A stretch of 64,000 bases of DNA from Grimontia sedimenti (GTDB taxonomy: Bacteria > Pseudomonadota > Gammaproteobacteria > Enterobacterales > Vibrionaceae): positions 372,001 through 436,000 of the forward strand of contig NZ_JAALDL010000001.1 of the NCBI RefSeq assembly GCF_011045095.1, read 5' to 3'. Positions 55,852-63,884 of the stretch are shown piece after piece. Under the pieces are notes generated by a model. The model did not search any database. It had not been told where the DNA came from and saw only the letters and a program-made list of their open reading frames with translations. A program made the translations under genes and the position numbers. Numbering within the stretch: position 1 is the first letter of the stretch; each line of letters begins with the position of its first letter.

Positions 55852-55903
55852 CCTTCGGACTTTCATAGTAAAACTGGCATCTTCTCACTAGAAGCCAGTT
55901 TAC

Positions 55904-56299
55904 TCAGACGGAAAACTCCAGCAATGCCGCCAGCGCTGCTTCCGCTTTTTCTGCCTGCACAAAGATATGGTCGTGGTAGTAGGCGGCGAGCAGGTTGGCA
56001 CTAATGCCTTTCTCTGCCAACTTCGTAGATACTGCGGCCGTTAAACCCACAGCATCGAGGCTTGAATGCACCGTCAGGGTTATCTGGCGGTAGACACCTT
56101 CAAATACCATGCTTGCAGAGTCGGCCACTGATTTCTCCAGCAATAAGGTCAACCCTTCAGCTTCCTGAAAAGTAGCCAGTGGGGCTAGTTCAATAAAATC
56201 TGCAAGCTCACCCGAAACGGTGCAAAAAACAAACTCATCTTGCATAAGCTTTGGCTTCATGGAAGCTAAAAGGGCGTCTAAATCAACCATTCCCGCCAT
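55904..56299 (-). CDS. ACT-domain protein
   Basis: 131 residues with two ACT-like halves: 'FVFCTVSGELADFIELAPLA' (with 'ATFQEAEGLTLLLEK') and 'ITLTVHSSLDAVGLTAAVST' with 'KLAEKGISANLLAAYYHDHIF'. Small ACT-only proteins of this type are thought to bind amino acids and act as regulators. Divergent from the gene at 56461; a LexA-type box lies between them. Confidence 0.85.
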   Translation of the reverse strand: MAGMVDLDALLASMKPKLMQDEFVFCTVSGELADFIELAPLATFQEAEGLTLLLEKSVADSASMVFEGVYRQITLTVHSSLDAVGLTAAVSTKLAEKGISANLLAAYYHDHIFVQAEKAEAALAALLEFSV

Positions 56300-56407
56300 G
56301 CAATTCTCACTATCAACGTCCTATCAATACCACTCAATGTATCGCGTCCCTGGATTCAAAAGAAGTGTAGGGTGGTTCAAATTCTCACAAGTGCCACTTT
56401 TAACATG

Positions 56408-56427
56408 GACTGTATTTATATACAGTC
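56408..56427. promoter_or_regulatory. Second LexA (SOS) box
   Basis: CTGT (56410-56413), eight bases ATTTATAT, ACAG (56422-56425), flanked by ga/tc. It lies 34 bases upstream of the gene at 56461 and 108 bases from the ACT-domain gene on the other strand. Spacing and AT-rich centre fit the consensus. Confidence 0.72.
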
Positions 56428-56460
56428 TTGCGATTCGGATAACCCCAATTCAGGAAAAAC

Positions 56461-56679
56461 ATGAGAGATTCATTGCGCACAAAAGTTATTGAGGTCTGTA
56501 AAAAGAAAATCCTGACGAAAGGAGATAACGTGAACGTCTCCTTGTATGCATTCTTTGCGAACAAAAATGACGACCCAGAACTACTCATGGAAGCGGCGAC
56601 TTGGTGGATAAAAACTCACGAACTCGACCATTTTGTTAAAGCGCGGGATGTTATCACCCTGGTCGAAAACGACAGATAA
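56461..56679 (+). CDS. Hypothetical protein, 72 residues, predicted SOS-regulated
   Basis: Soluble, helical protein (MRDSLRTKVIEVCKKKILTK; 'DPELLMEAATWWIKTHELDH'). A ribosome site (caggaaaa) precedes the ATG and a LexA box lies 34 bases upstream. The sequence resembles small proteins annotated as uncharacterised DUFs in other marine bacteria, but I will not name one. Downstream, 42 bases on, is the VOC-family gene; the two may be co-transcribed. Confidence 0.7.
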   Translation: MRDSLRTKVIEVCKKKILTKGDNVNVSLYAFFANKNDDPELLMEAATWWIKTHELDHFVKARDVITLVENDR

Positions 56680-56721
56680 ATCAGGCTCAGCGGTACCGAG
56701 CGAAAAAATAAGGATTCAGGC

Positions 56722-57108
56722 ATGTCTATCATCAGCCACATCACACTGGGTACTAATGACTATGAAAGAGCGTCAGCTTTCTACGATTCGGTATTAAAGC
56801 CTTTGGGAATGACACGTGTACCCAAACCACCCGGTAAACCACCGCTTTACGCTAAAGATGACCAAATTCCGTTCCTTTATATCTACAAACCCATTGATGG
56901 TAGGCCAGCAACTTGGGGGAATGGTACTCATGTCGCCTTTAAAGCTGAAAGCCGCGAAGCGGTCGATGAGTTCTATGTAGAAGCGCTGGCGAATGGCGGC
57001 GCGGATGAAGGTGCTCCGGGTTTACGTGAGCATTATGGGCCGAACTACTATGCAGCGTACGTCAGAGATCCAGACGGCAATAAGCTCCAAGCAGTTTGTT
57101 ACGAATAG
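56722..57108 (+). CDS. VOC (glyoxalase/bleomycin resistance) family protein
   Basis: 128 residues. Two beta-alpha-beta-beta-beta modules: 'ISHITLGTNDYERASAFYDS' with a metal histidine in SHITLG, 'GTHVAFKAESREAVDEFYVE' with a second histidine, and 'YYAAYVRDPDGNKLQAVCYE' with the terminal glutamate. These match the metal ligands of the vicinal-oxygen-chelate superfamily. Substrate unknown. Terminator follows. Confidence 0.9.
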   Translation: MSIISHITLGTNDYERASAFYDSVLKPLGMTRVPKPPGKPPLYAKDDQIPFLYIYKPIDGRPATWGNGTHVAFKAESREAVDEFYVEALANGGADEGAPGLREHYGPNYYAAYVRDPDGNKLQAVCYE

Positions 57109-57109
57109 A

Positions 57110-57136
57110 AAATGGCGCATCAGCGCCATTTCTTTT
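57110..57136 (+). terminator. Terminator after VOC gene
   Basis: Nine-bp stem aaatggcgc / gcgccattt, loop atca, T-rich tail. Confidence 0.88.
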
Positions 57137-57206
57137 GTCATCAACTGACGAGAATCAAGAGAAGAAGAATAGGGCGCATAACCCTGTTACGCGCCCCTAA
57201 ATACCC

Positions 57207-58064
57207 TTAGTTCACGATTTCTGACAGTAGATCTTTATTGACTACAAGGTTACGCACGCCGTGCGCATGTTCTTCGTCAAAGGCATTGCCTTCACACCAT
57301 TCACCAACGGTTTCAATATTTACTTTGGCCACTTTCGGACGAACGCTCCAGGTGACCTGGAATGGTGAGCCTTTCTCGTTGTAGCCAGGGCCTGTGGTTG
57401 AGCCCATGTATTGAATTGGCTTACCCGTATTAGTAGGAATCGCGACCGCCTGATGCACGCCATCTTGAACTTCATGCTCTGTCAGCTCTTCAAAGTCGTA
57501 AGCATTTTTATCGTTCACCAGCACGTAAACCTGCGTTTCTACGCGAAGCTGCGGGTTTTTGTTGGCATCACTCAAACAAGCACCAAGCGTCGGGCCCGGT
57601 TCAACCTGCGCCGTTGAGTGAACATAGTGAACTTCAATGGTATCACCAGGTTTCAGGTCGCCATGCTTGCTTGGGCAAACCTTGTTTTTTACTGGTGAGA
57701 GTTCAGCATCTGACAGCTTGCCAGAGTAGCGGTAACCGGTGTGGTAGCCTTCACCGTCACCATTGCCGGCATAAACAGTAAATTCGCCACCTTTGTGCTC
57801 AGCATTTTTGTGGAAGTGGATGTTACACAGATTCATTTCTGTGTAAGACGGTGCAGTGCTGAACAAAGTGGTGTTATTGCCTGCTTTAGAATCAATATCA
57901 CGCGGTGATTGAGGACCAAATCCTTCATCTTCCGTGTTTTCAGCCAGCTCTTGACGTTGCTCTGAAATAACAGCGTCTGATACCGGCGCGTTTGCGTCTT
58001 TTGCCAACACACCGAATGACGTTGTTATAGCCAATGTAATGATGCAAAGGTTGCTTGCTTTCAT
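57207..58064 (-). CDS. Delta-class carbonic anhydrase, secreted
   Basis: 285 residues from the ATG at 58064 (ribosome site aaggga; an in-frame ATG at 58130 adds an unlikely extension). Signal peptide (MKASNLCIITLAITTSFGVL) cleaved near LAKD. The zinc-ligand region 'NLCNIHFHKNAEHKGGEF' carries the His-x-His and later His pattern of the delta carbonic anhydrases first known from diatoms, and 'EVHYVHSTAQVEPGPTLGAC' follows. Paired cysteines suggest disulfides, consistent with periplasmic location. It would convert CO2 and bicarbonate. No operon partner. Confidence 0.82.
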   Translation of the reverse strand: MKASNLCIITLAITTSFGVLAKDANAPVSDAVISEQRQELAENTEDEGFGPQSPRDIDSKAGNNTTLFSTAPSYTEMNLCNIHFHKNAEHKGGEFTVYAGNGDGEGYHTGYRYSGKLSDAELSPVKNKVCPSKHGDLKPGDTIEVHYVHSTAQVEPGPTLGACLSDANKNPQLRVETQVYVLVNDKNAYDFEELTEHEVQDGVHQAVAIPTNTGKPIQYMGSTTGPGYNEKGSPFQVTWSVRPKVAKVNIETVGEWCEGNAFDEEHAHGVRNLVVNKDLLSEIVN

Positions 58065-58515
58065 TGGTTTATCCCTTATTAATTGAAATAGTTCGATAGT
58101 GTTCTCGTGGAATTCATTGTGAAAAAACAACCTGATAGTTTCACATGTCCTTAAGGCAGTTTTCCGTTTACTGTGAACACATGACGAGAGTAACGAAAGT
58201 CAGCTCAGATGTTCATAGACGAAGTTAGCCAGTCTCAAATCTTTACGAGTAATTCTCTGAACTGAAGCAATTGGATGTATCACATGGCCAAACATCTGCG
58301 GATGGTGTCATGTTTGGTTGAAAGTACGAATACAGCTAAACAGTAAACTCATAGGCCAATCTATGTAGATTCGTCCTGAACCGAGTCGTTAATATACAAA
58401 ACAACATTAGTGCGCATTATCTATCTTATGTTAAATATGATATGCAGCTATGCCAAATATGACTCTCCTACGTCTGTCATTACCCACTTTCTTGAAAGAT
58501 TTCAGTCTATTGAAC

Positions 58516-58548
58516 GTAATTATCTATTTACCATAAATAGATAATTAC
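58516..58548. repeat. Perfect 15-bp inverted repeat with 3-base spacer
   Basis: GTAATTATCTATTTA (58516-58530), spacer cca, TAAATAGATAATTAC (58534-58548). Entirely A/T rich with a perfect match; no T tail, so it is not a classical terminator. Confidence 0.8.
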
Positions 58549-58626
58549 CCATTCTCTAAGACGCTCATCTTGGATCATTCTGTTCCAACTGAGCTCTTCG
58601 CGTCTCTGCAATTATCTTTTTTGAAG

Positions 58627-58665
58627 AAGCGCTGGCCGTTTCTGCGTCATCAGCGCTTTTGTTTA
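58627..58665 (+). terminator. Terminator-like hairpin reading plus, no assigned gene
   Basis: Stem aagcgctg (58627-58634) / cagcgctt (58651-58658) followed by ttgttt. No plus-strand gene precedes it within 500 bases, so a small RNA is possible. Confidence 0.5.
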
Positions 58666-58676
58666 GAATGATTTTC

Positions 58677-59138
58677 CTAACGCATCATCCGCTTCAGACG
58701 ACTGTCGTAATAGAAATCGCGTTGGTCGATGATTTTGACTTTGTGGCTGTCAGGATGTGCGGGATTAATCAGAAAGTTGTATTCGCTGGCGATGATCGCT
58801 GATGGTAGCTGGATGACTGGTGTCGTCATATCTCGAAGCCAGGCGGTTCCGTAGTTACGTGACGTATCGGCATCTGGGACAGCGTCCCAACCATTTGGGA
58901 GTTCTTGCTCTGAGACTCGTTTGATTGGTAGATCGTCGGGTATGTAGATGGTCATCATAACTAAAGGAGGCATTTGAATTGGGCTTTCATGAACAAAGCG
59001 TTCAAGCGCAGCCAGAGAGCGTGAGCCTGCAGTGTAGAGAATGGGTTGGCCTTTCTGATGCCAACGGCCAGAACCAAACATGCCCCCCATCCCACTGAGA
59101 TCAGCAAACCGCTTAACAGAAAGTCGAAACACCTCCAT
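58677..59138 (-). CDS. RES-domain toxin of a type II toxin-antitoxin system
   Basis: 153 residues. RES-family pattern: MEVFRLSVKRFADLSG with the first conserved Arg, 'YTAGSRSLAALERFVHESPI' with the conserved Glu, and 'LPSAIIASEYNFLINPAHPD' with the conserved Ser. RES toxins degrade NAD+ and stop growth until neutralised. Its ATG overlaps the antitoxin stop (TAATG), so it is translated after the antitoxin. Confidence 0.92.
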   Translation of the reverse strand: MEVFRLSVKRFADLSGMGGMFGSGRWHQKGQPILYTAGSRSLAALERFVHESPIQMPPLVMMTIYIPDDLPIKRVSEQELPNGWDAVPDADTSRNYGTAWLRDMTTPVIQLPSAIIASEYNFLINPAHPDSHKVKIIDQRDFYYDSRLKRMMR

Positions 59139-59560
59139 TAGGCGGTCATGCCATGCATCAGTCGGTTAAGCACGTTTTCTACATATTGGATACCTGTATT
59201 AGTATCCAAATAGTCAACTGCTGCCTTCCCGCCAAAAGCGACTTGTGGCGTTTTCAGCCAACCTAGCGCTGTATCACGGTCTTCATAGTATTCGACGGCT
59301 AAATCGACCACTCGGCGAATGGCCAATGTTTTTTCCGACTGCGAAGGTGTCAGTAAGTCAGAGTCGCTTTTGCGCTGGAGACTTCGTGGACTAAGGCCAA
59401 TTAAAGTGACCCACTCACCACTGCTCATCGCCATTTCTTTCATCACCTTGCGCGCATGTTTGACTTTCAGCCCATGGCGGATGATATCCAGTTCCATATC
59501 CTGATTGATAACCTGACCTTCTTTTACGATGCCAAGAGACATTAACTGTTCTGCGTACAT
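59138..59560 (-). CDS. Xre/MbcA/ParS-type antitoxin (DUF2384)
   Basis: 140 residues from the ATG at 59560 (ribosome site ggagg; another ATG four codons earlier). An N-terminal helix-turn-helix-like region ('SGEWVTLIGLSPRSLQRKSD') and a C-terminal DUF2384 module ('FGGKAAVDYLDTNTGIQYVE') are the hallmarks of RES-linked antitoxins. It binds toxin and its own promoter. The candidate promoter/operator lies at 59587-59630. Confidence 0.92.
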   Translation of the reverse strand: MYAEQLMSLGIVKEGQVINQDMELDIIRHGLKVKHARKVMKEMAMSSGEWVTLIGLSPRSLQRKSDSDLLTPSQSEKTLAIRRVVDLAVEYYEDRDTALGWLKTPQVAFGGKAAVDYLDTNTGIQYVENVLNRLMHGMTA

Positions 59561-59586
59561 ACCAACCTCCAATAACTTTTGGTTAA

Positions 59587-59630
59587 ATTATGTGCGTCAT
59601 TTGTCGTATTGTAAAGCGACACTTGTCGTA
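59587..59630 (-). promoter_or_regulatory. Promoter and operator of the RES/Xre pair
   Basis: Minus strand: TTTACA (-35, 59615-59610) and CATAAT (-10, 59592-59587) separated by exactly 17 bases. An 8-bp direct repeat TTGTCGTA on the plus strand (59601-59608 and 59623-59630) covers the spacer and the region above -35, and CGACA-ct-TGTCG forms an inverted pair at 59617-59628. This fits antitoxin autoregulation. Confidence 0.6.
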
Positions 59631-59728
59631 AGGAAAAAGTTGTAACACGGACTGGATCAAAAGAAGCTATAGTCTAAGGTATCTGAAAATTCGTATGTTT
59701 TTCTGTGCAAGCGCTTGCTTGAAAAGAG

Positions 59729-59753
59729 TGCGGCTTAGATAAATTAAGCCGCA
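59729..59753. other. Nine-bp hairpin in the gap before the LysR gene
   Basis: TGCGGCTTA / TAAGCCGCA with a seven-base loop. The minus-strand tail (ctctttt) is T-rich, so it may end a minus-strand transcript. Just upstream lies the palindrome CAAGCGCTTG (59708-59717). Confidence 0.5.
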
Positions 59754-59779
59754 AGTTGGCAAAAAAGGTACTTATTTTT

Positions 59780-59843
59780 GGTTAGCTACAAGAGCAAGAG
59801 GGATTGCTCTGTAGTGGAGTTACGCAGTTGCTTTGAACTAACC
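59780..59843. other. Structured intergenic element, candidate RNA
   Basis: Outer stem GGTTAG (59780-59785) / CTAACC (59838-59843) encloses a strong hairpin: CTAC (59786-59789) / GTAG (59811-59814) and AGAGCAA (59791-59797) / TTGCTCT (59804-59810) with a six-base loop, plus a 3' arm of 23 bases. It precedes the LysR gene by 144 bases. No coding potential. Confidence 0.45.
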
Positions 59844-59986
59844 TTAACATTGCTGCGGGAATATATAATAACCACAATTAATACAAGGCATATTCAAATT
59901 GCGCTTATAGTGTGCTCACTCAAGTTGATATCGTAAACAGTGATATTTGTATAAATCATTACGGATTCTGGAAAGTTAGGTAAAGC

Positions 59987-60889
59987 ATGACGTCTTTTAA
60001 GAAATCTCTGTCAATGATAAAGCCCATCTCCCACTTTTTAGCAGTCGTGTCGAACCAATCTGTCACGCATGCTGGAGAAGCGCTGGGAATTGCGCCATCA
60101 AGGATTAGTGAATCTCTCAAATACTTAGAAGAGATTTGGAATGTTCAGTTATTTCGCCGTGAAGGCCGTCAAATGAAACTGACGAATGCTGGCCAACGAG
60201 CTTATGAGCGATACCACCACTTGGTTTACACCTTACTCGACACTGTGAGTGAGGATATCGATCCTGACGCCATTCCTTCGGTCTTATCTATTACCACGCC
60301 CGTTGATATTGGTACCCACCTGATGCCGAGCGTTATATCAAGCTTCAATAAGCAATACCCGAACGTGGAAGTGAAACTGTTTGCTTCCGATCAGGTCATG
60401 GATATGTCTGAGGCCGATATTGATTTAGCTATTCGCGTAGGCAAGCTAAGAGGCAAAGCAACAACCGAGGAAGAGGTGATCATGAAAACCCGCCCTTTCC
60501 TGGCAGCTTCTCCAGAAATCATTCAGAACATCCGTGGGGGTCTATACCCTGAAGGTGCGCCTTTTATTCGTTTGTTGCGCCTACCTGAAAGTAAAGAAAT
60601 GAAGCTGAAAAGTACGGACGCCATGCTCAAGTTAAAGACTGTCGCAGCTTCAGACAATGCCACTGCCGCACAACAAATGGCCTACGACGGATTGGGAGCT
60701 GCTCTGTTTACCGGTTTGCCAACTAAGCCTTACCTGGAAGAAGGAAGGCTGGAAAAGATAGACCATGTTGTGATGCCTGATATTTACATTTTTGCGAGTT
60801 GGCCAGGGCGGCGTATGACTCAGGGTGCCAAAGCGCTTTTAGAGCTGTTCAAACTGGAGTTAAACGAGCAACTAAAACTATATGGGTAA
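59987..60889 (+). CDS. LysR-family transcriptional regulator
   Basis: 300 residues. Winged helix at the N-terminus ('SVTHAGEALGIAPSRISESL', 'FRREGRQMKLTNAGQRAYER'), then a substrate-binding domain ('VLSITTPVDIGTHLMPSVIS' onward). The dimer of such proteins usually controls a nearby gene. Here both neighbours are convergent or far, so the target is not evident. The 3' end overlaps the Lrp gene by 12 bases. Confidence 0.92.
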   Translation: MTSFKKSLSMIKPISHFLAVVSNQSVTHAGEALGIAPSRISESLKYLEEIWNVQLFRREGRQMKLTNAGQRAYERYHHLVYTLLDTVSEDIDPDAIPSVLSITTPVDIGTHLMPSVISSFNKQYPNVEVKLFASDQVMDMSEADIDLAIRVGKLRGKATTEEEVIMKTRPFLAASPEIIQNIRGGLYPEGAPFIRLLRLPESKEMKLKSTDAMLKLKTVAASDNATAAQQMAYDGLGAALFTGLPTKPYLEEGRLEKIDHVVMPDIYIFASWPGRRMTQGAKALLELFKLELNEQLKLYG

Positions 60890-61342
60890 GCGAGACCGCT
60901 TTTTCACCTGTCCAAATGCAAAGCTGGATTCAATGGCTGCAATATTGGGAAGGCGGGTCAACTCTCTGCGAATAAACCGTTCGTATGTCTTGAGTGACTC
61001 ACTCACAACATGAAGTAGGTAGTCGTGAGTGCCCGTCATGAGGAAACACTCAAGCACTTCATCCATTTGGTCGATTAACGACTCAAACTTCACCATGTTC
61101 TCTTCCGTGGGCTTTTCGAGTTTAACCAAAACGAAGACGTTGATAGGCAAACCACATTTTTCCTGATCAATGTGAGCGTGGTAACCAGTAATTATTCCCT
61201 TTTTCTCCAACGCTCTCACCCGGCGCAAACAAGGCGAAGGGGATAGTGATACACGGTCTGACAGTTCCTGATTGGTTAGACGTCCCTCTTTTTGCAGCTC
61301 GTCGAGAATCTTCTTATCAATGCTATCAAGATTATGCTCCAT
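60878..61342 (-). CDS. Lrp/AsnC-family transcriptional regulator
   Basis: 154 residues. HTH AsnC-type domain ('KILDELQKEGRLTNQELSDR', 'LSPSPCLRRVRALEKKGIIT') and a C-terminal RAM (amino-acid-binding) domain ('FLMTGTHDYLLHVVSESLKT'). Divergent from the PLP enzyme at 61501 with a 158-base gap, the usual layout of an Lrp-type regulator and its target amino-acid gene. The local A/T-rich DNA suits Lrp binding. Confidence 0.94.
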   Translation of the reverse strand: MEHNLDSIDKKILDELQKEGRLTNQELSDRVSLSPSPCLRRVRALEKKGIITGYHAHIDQEKCGLPINVFVLVKLEKPTEENMVKFESLIDQMDEVLECFLMTGTHDYLLHVVSESLKTYERFIRRELTRLPNIAAIESSFAFGQVKKRSRLPI

Positions 61343-61500
61343 GCCCTGCTCTATCCTTACATTAGTAGCGCTAGATAATTAAATATTGGCAGATACTGCC
61401 ATTTAGTAACAACTATAGGGTGAAATTCGCAATCATCCTTATCGTTAGGTCGGCTAATTTATCGTTATACCTACTACGTGATTTAGTGAAGGGAACAACG

Positions 61501-63312
61501 ATGAACAAAGCCACTCAACTCAGCCCACTACGCAATACGACAAAGCTGGAAGGTGCAGCGTCTCTAGCAACGGAGCAGGCAAAGCACTTCGGCATCGACA
61601 CTGATTCAGACTTTGGCCAGGCATTGGTCTCCCTCGCAACCACCTTATATACCGCTAATCATCACACGCATGATCTTTGGGCAATTACCTTAGATGGCCT
61701 TAACGACTTGGACAGAAATGACCGCATAGCTTGGTTCAACGCTAAACGGTTCCTGTCATTTCAGTTAGCGAAAATTCTCGACAACCTACAGAACCCGATG
61801 CGTGCGACTTATAAGTCCATCGCAACCAAAAACGGACACTTCGCAGCAAAAGGGGCTTACCCAATATTTGATAATGTGGCTGCGATATTCTCAGCAGCGC
61901 CGGTGATCACGCGTACTGCTACCTACCTATTTGCCTGCACAGAATGGGTAGAAGATGCCTTTAATGGCCGGGAACCGCTGCACGAAATCTATTCCCGTCT
62001 GCTGAACCCAACGTCTATCGCGTTGGCTAACCATATTGTCGATATCGAAGCGGGAGACATGGCGGATCAATACCTCGCTTGGAACTTCAACTCCGGGATG
62101 GCAGCGATTGATGGCTTGCTAAGTCATTTGTTAGGCCGTGAAGATATTGTCTTGGCCTCACGCAACATCTACGGTGGCAGCTACCAGTTACTACAAGATT
62201 GGTATCGCAAATCCTCTAATCTGGATGTGGCAATAGAATGGGTAGATGGCTACGACGCAGCAACTTTTGCAAAAGCCATGGATGCAACGGCGGAGAAATA
62301 CGCAGACAGAATCAAAGCTGGCCGCCAGATCTACATATATCTTGAGAGCCCCTGTAATCCCCATGGTTTCGTTTTGGATGTCGTCGGAATCAGCAGAGCC
62401 GCCCATGAGCGAGATTGGAGTATCATGGTAGACGCTACGGTTGGCACTCCTTTTCTTCATCCTGTGTTAAAAAGAAGTGACCCTATGGAGCGCCCCGACT
62501 TCGTTATTCATTCGTATACGAAAGAATTGGCGGGTTCAGGAAGCACAACCGCTGGTGTAGTGATTGGGCGGAATGAAGACATGTTTATTCCGAAAGGTGA
62601 CAGCGTAACCTGTAAGACACCTAGTGGAAAGAAACGTGAAGTAAGCTGGAATAACACCTTGTTCTGGAACGTCTATTACATTAAAGGCGCTTTTCTTGAT
62701 GCCGACAAAGCGTTTGAAGTCTTGAATGGCATGAAGACCTTTGAATTACGTGTACTGCAAAAAGCCATCAATACCCTGTCGCTGGCGCGCATATTTGCAC
62801 TTCACCCAGATATCAACGTGTCGTGCCCTGCACTGCCTGACAGCCCTAACTACCCTTTGATGCAGTCTCAAATGCGCCTTGGCTTACCGGCTTCTCTATT
62901 CACCATTGATATGGAAGGGAAAGCGGACCGTCAACCTATTGATCAGTCGTCATTTAAACAGTTCTTCGACATGTTGGAGCCTGCAATTGGTATGCAGGTT
63001 AGTCTTGGGCAAACCAACACAGTTGCGCTGTGTCCTGCTATGACGACACATTCGGAACTATCAAGTGCTGCTTTAGCCGATGCAGGTATCAAACCGACAA
63101 CACTGCGCATTGCGGTAGGCTTAGAAGACCCAAGGGCTTTCATTGCTCATATGCAGCGTGCAGCTGAAATGACCATTGATGTGAAACACCCTGGTTTCTC
63201 GGATCTTTTCCCGAGCGCAGACAAGATTGATGACATCTACAGAAAAACGTATTTGGATGTGCAGCAGCGCTTTGTTGAACATCTACCAAATTACTCAACA
63301 TTGATTCAGTGA
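61501..63312 (+). CDS. Large PLP-dependent enzyme of the Cys/Met metabolism class
   Basis: 603 residues from the ATG at 61501 (ribosome site agggaa; an upstream ATG at 61420 is not supported). The central part follows the aspartate-aminotransferase fold type I of gamma-lyase/gamma-synthase enzymes: 'FNSGMAAIDGLLSHLLGRED', 'YLESPCNPHGFVLDVVGISR', 'VDATVGTPFLHPVL' and the PLP lysine K341 in SYTKELAGSGSTTAG. It is about 200 residues longer than ordinary members, with an N-terminal 130-residue helical addition. Substrate not known; Lrp control is likely, so an amino acid is probable. Confidence 0.85.
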   Translation: MNKATQLSPLRNTTKLEGAASLATEQAKHFGIDTDSDFGQALVSLATTLYTANHHTHDLWAITLDGLNDLDRNDRIAWFNAKRFLSFQLAKILDNLQNPMRATYKSIATKNGHFAAKGAYPIFDNVAAIFSAAPVITRTATYLFACTEWVEDAFNGREPLHEIYSRLLNPTSIALANHIVDIEAGDMADQYLAWNFNSGMAAIDGLLSHLLGREDIVLASRNIYGGSYQLLQDWYRKSSNLDVAIEWVDGYDAATFAKAMDATAEKYADRIKAGRQIYIYLESPCNPHGFVLDVVGISRAAHERDWSIMVDATVGTPFLHPVLKRSDPMERPDFVIHSYTKELAGSGSTTAGVVIGRNEDMFIPKGDSVTCKTPSGKKREVSWNNTLFWNVYYIKGAFLDADKAFEVLNGMKTFELRVLQKAINTLSLARIFALHPDINVSCPALPDSPNYPLMQSQMRLGLPASLFTIDMEGKADRQPIDQSSFKQFFDMLEPAIGMQVSLGQTNTVALCPAMTTHSELSSAALADAGIKPTTLRIAVGLEDPRAFIAHMQRAAEMTIDVKHPGFSDLFPSADKIDDIYRKTYLDVQQRFVEHLPNYSTLIQ

Positions 63313-63344
63313 GAATTGGCAACATAGCTAAATACGACAGGCTG

Positions 63345-63884
63345 CTAAGGATCCAGCTCTTCAGTTGCATTCAAGTCTAAGGAGGAAGCGCTGGACATCA
63401 TGGTTGTGCCATCACGGTTAAGATAACAAAGGGTGACCTGATACTGAGGTCTAAGCGTCAGTGGTTCCAGCTTTGCGATTTGATTGACTAATTGGGTATT
63501 TGGTTCACAACCTTCATCACCAATACGGTGAAGTTCTCTTTCATATTCTCTGCTGGTCATTTGGCTGGCGCGAAGGATCTCAATTTTCATCGCGAGTCTT
63601 CGTTGTTCGAAACTTGAGTATTGGCTAGTGAGCAATTTGGCAAGCGTGTCTTCAAGCATATTCACTTGCTGGGGAACGAGTACTGTGCCATCAGATGCTT
63701 CCAGTGCACTTTGCGCTTTAACCATTTCCAAAGAAATAGACGGCAATACTTCCAAGTACTTAGTTAAGAGCACTCGACTCGATTCGGACTGTCTCTGCAT
63801 CACCACATCAGACGCTATCGTACCCACGGCAATCGACAGGAAGATCAGCGTTGGTGAGGCAGTGAACTTAGCTAACCACAGCAT
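63345..63884 (-). CDS. Membrane-anchored hypothetical protein
   Basis: 179 residues with one N-terminal helix (LWLAKFTASPTLIFLSIAVG) and a long soluble domain with coiled-coil-like heptads ('QQVNMLEDTLAKLLTSQYSS', 'FEQRRLAMKIEILRASQMTS') and two cysteines in the C-terminal third. No family recognised. Placed after the PLP enzyme, convergent. Ribosome site not strong. Confidence 0.62.
   Translation of the reverse strand: MLWLAKFTASPTLIFLSIAVGTIASDVVMQRQSESSRVLLTKYLEVLPSISLEMVKAQSALEASDGTVLVPQQVNMLEDTLAKLLTSQYSSFEQRRLAMKIEILRASQMTSREYERELHRIGDEGCEPNTQLVNQIAKLEPLTLRPQYQVTLCYLNRDGTTMMSSASSLDLNATEELDP

Larger units (their letters stand above)
58065..58676. other. 612-base intergenic region with two hairpins
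   Basis: No gene seen. It holds the 33-base palindrome at 58516-58548 and the plus-strand terminator-like hairpin at 58627-58665; these lie downstream of the RES gene on the minus strand and upstream of the carbonic anhydrase gene. Confidence 0.5.
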
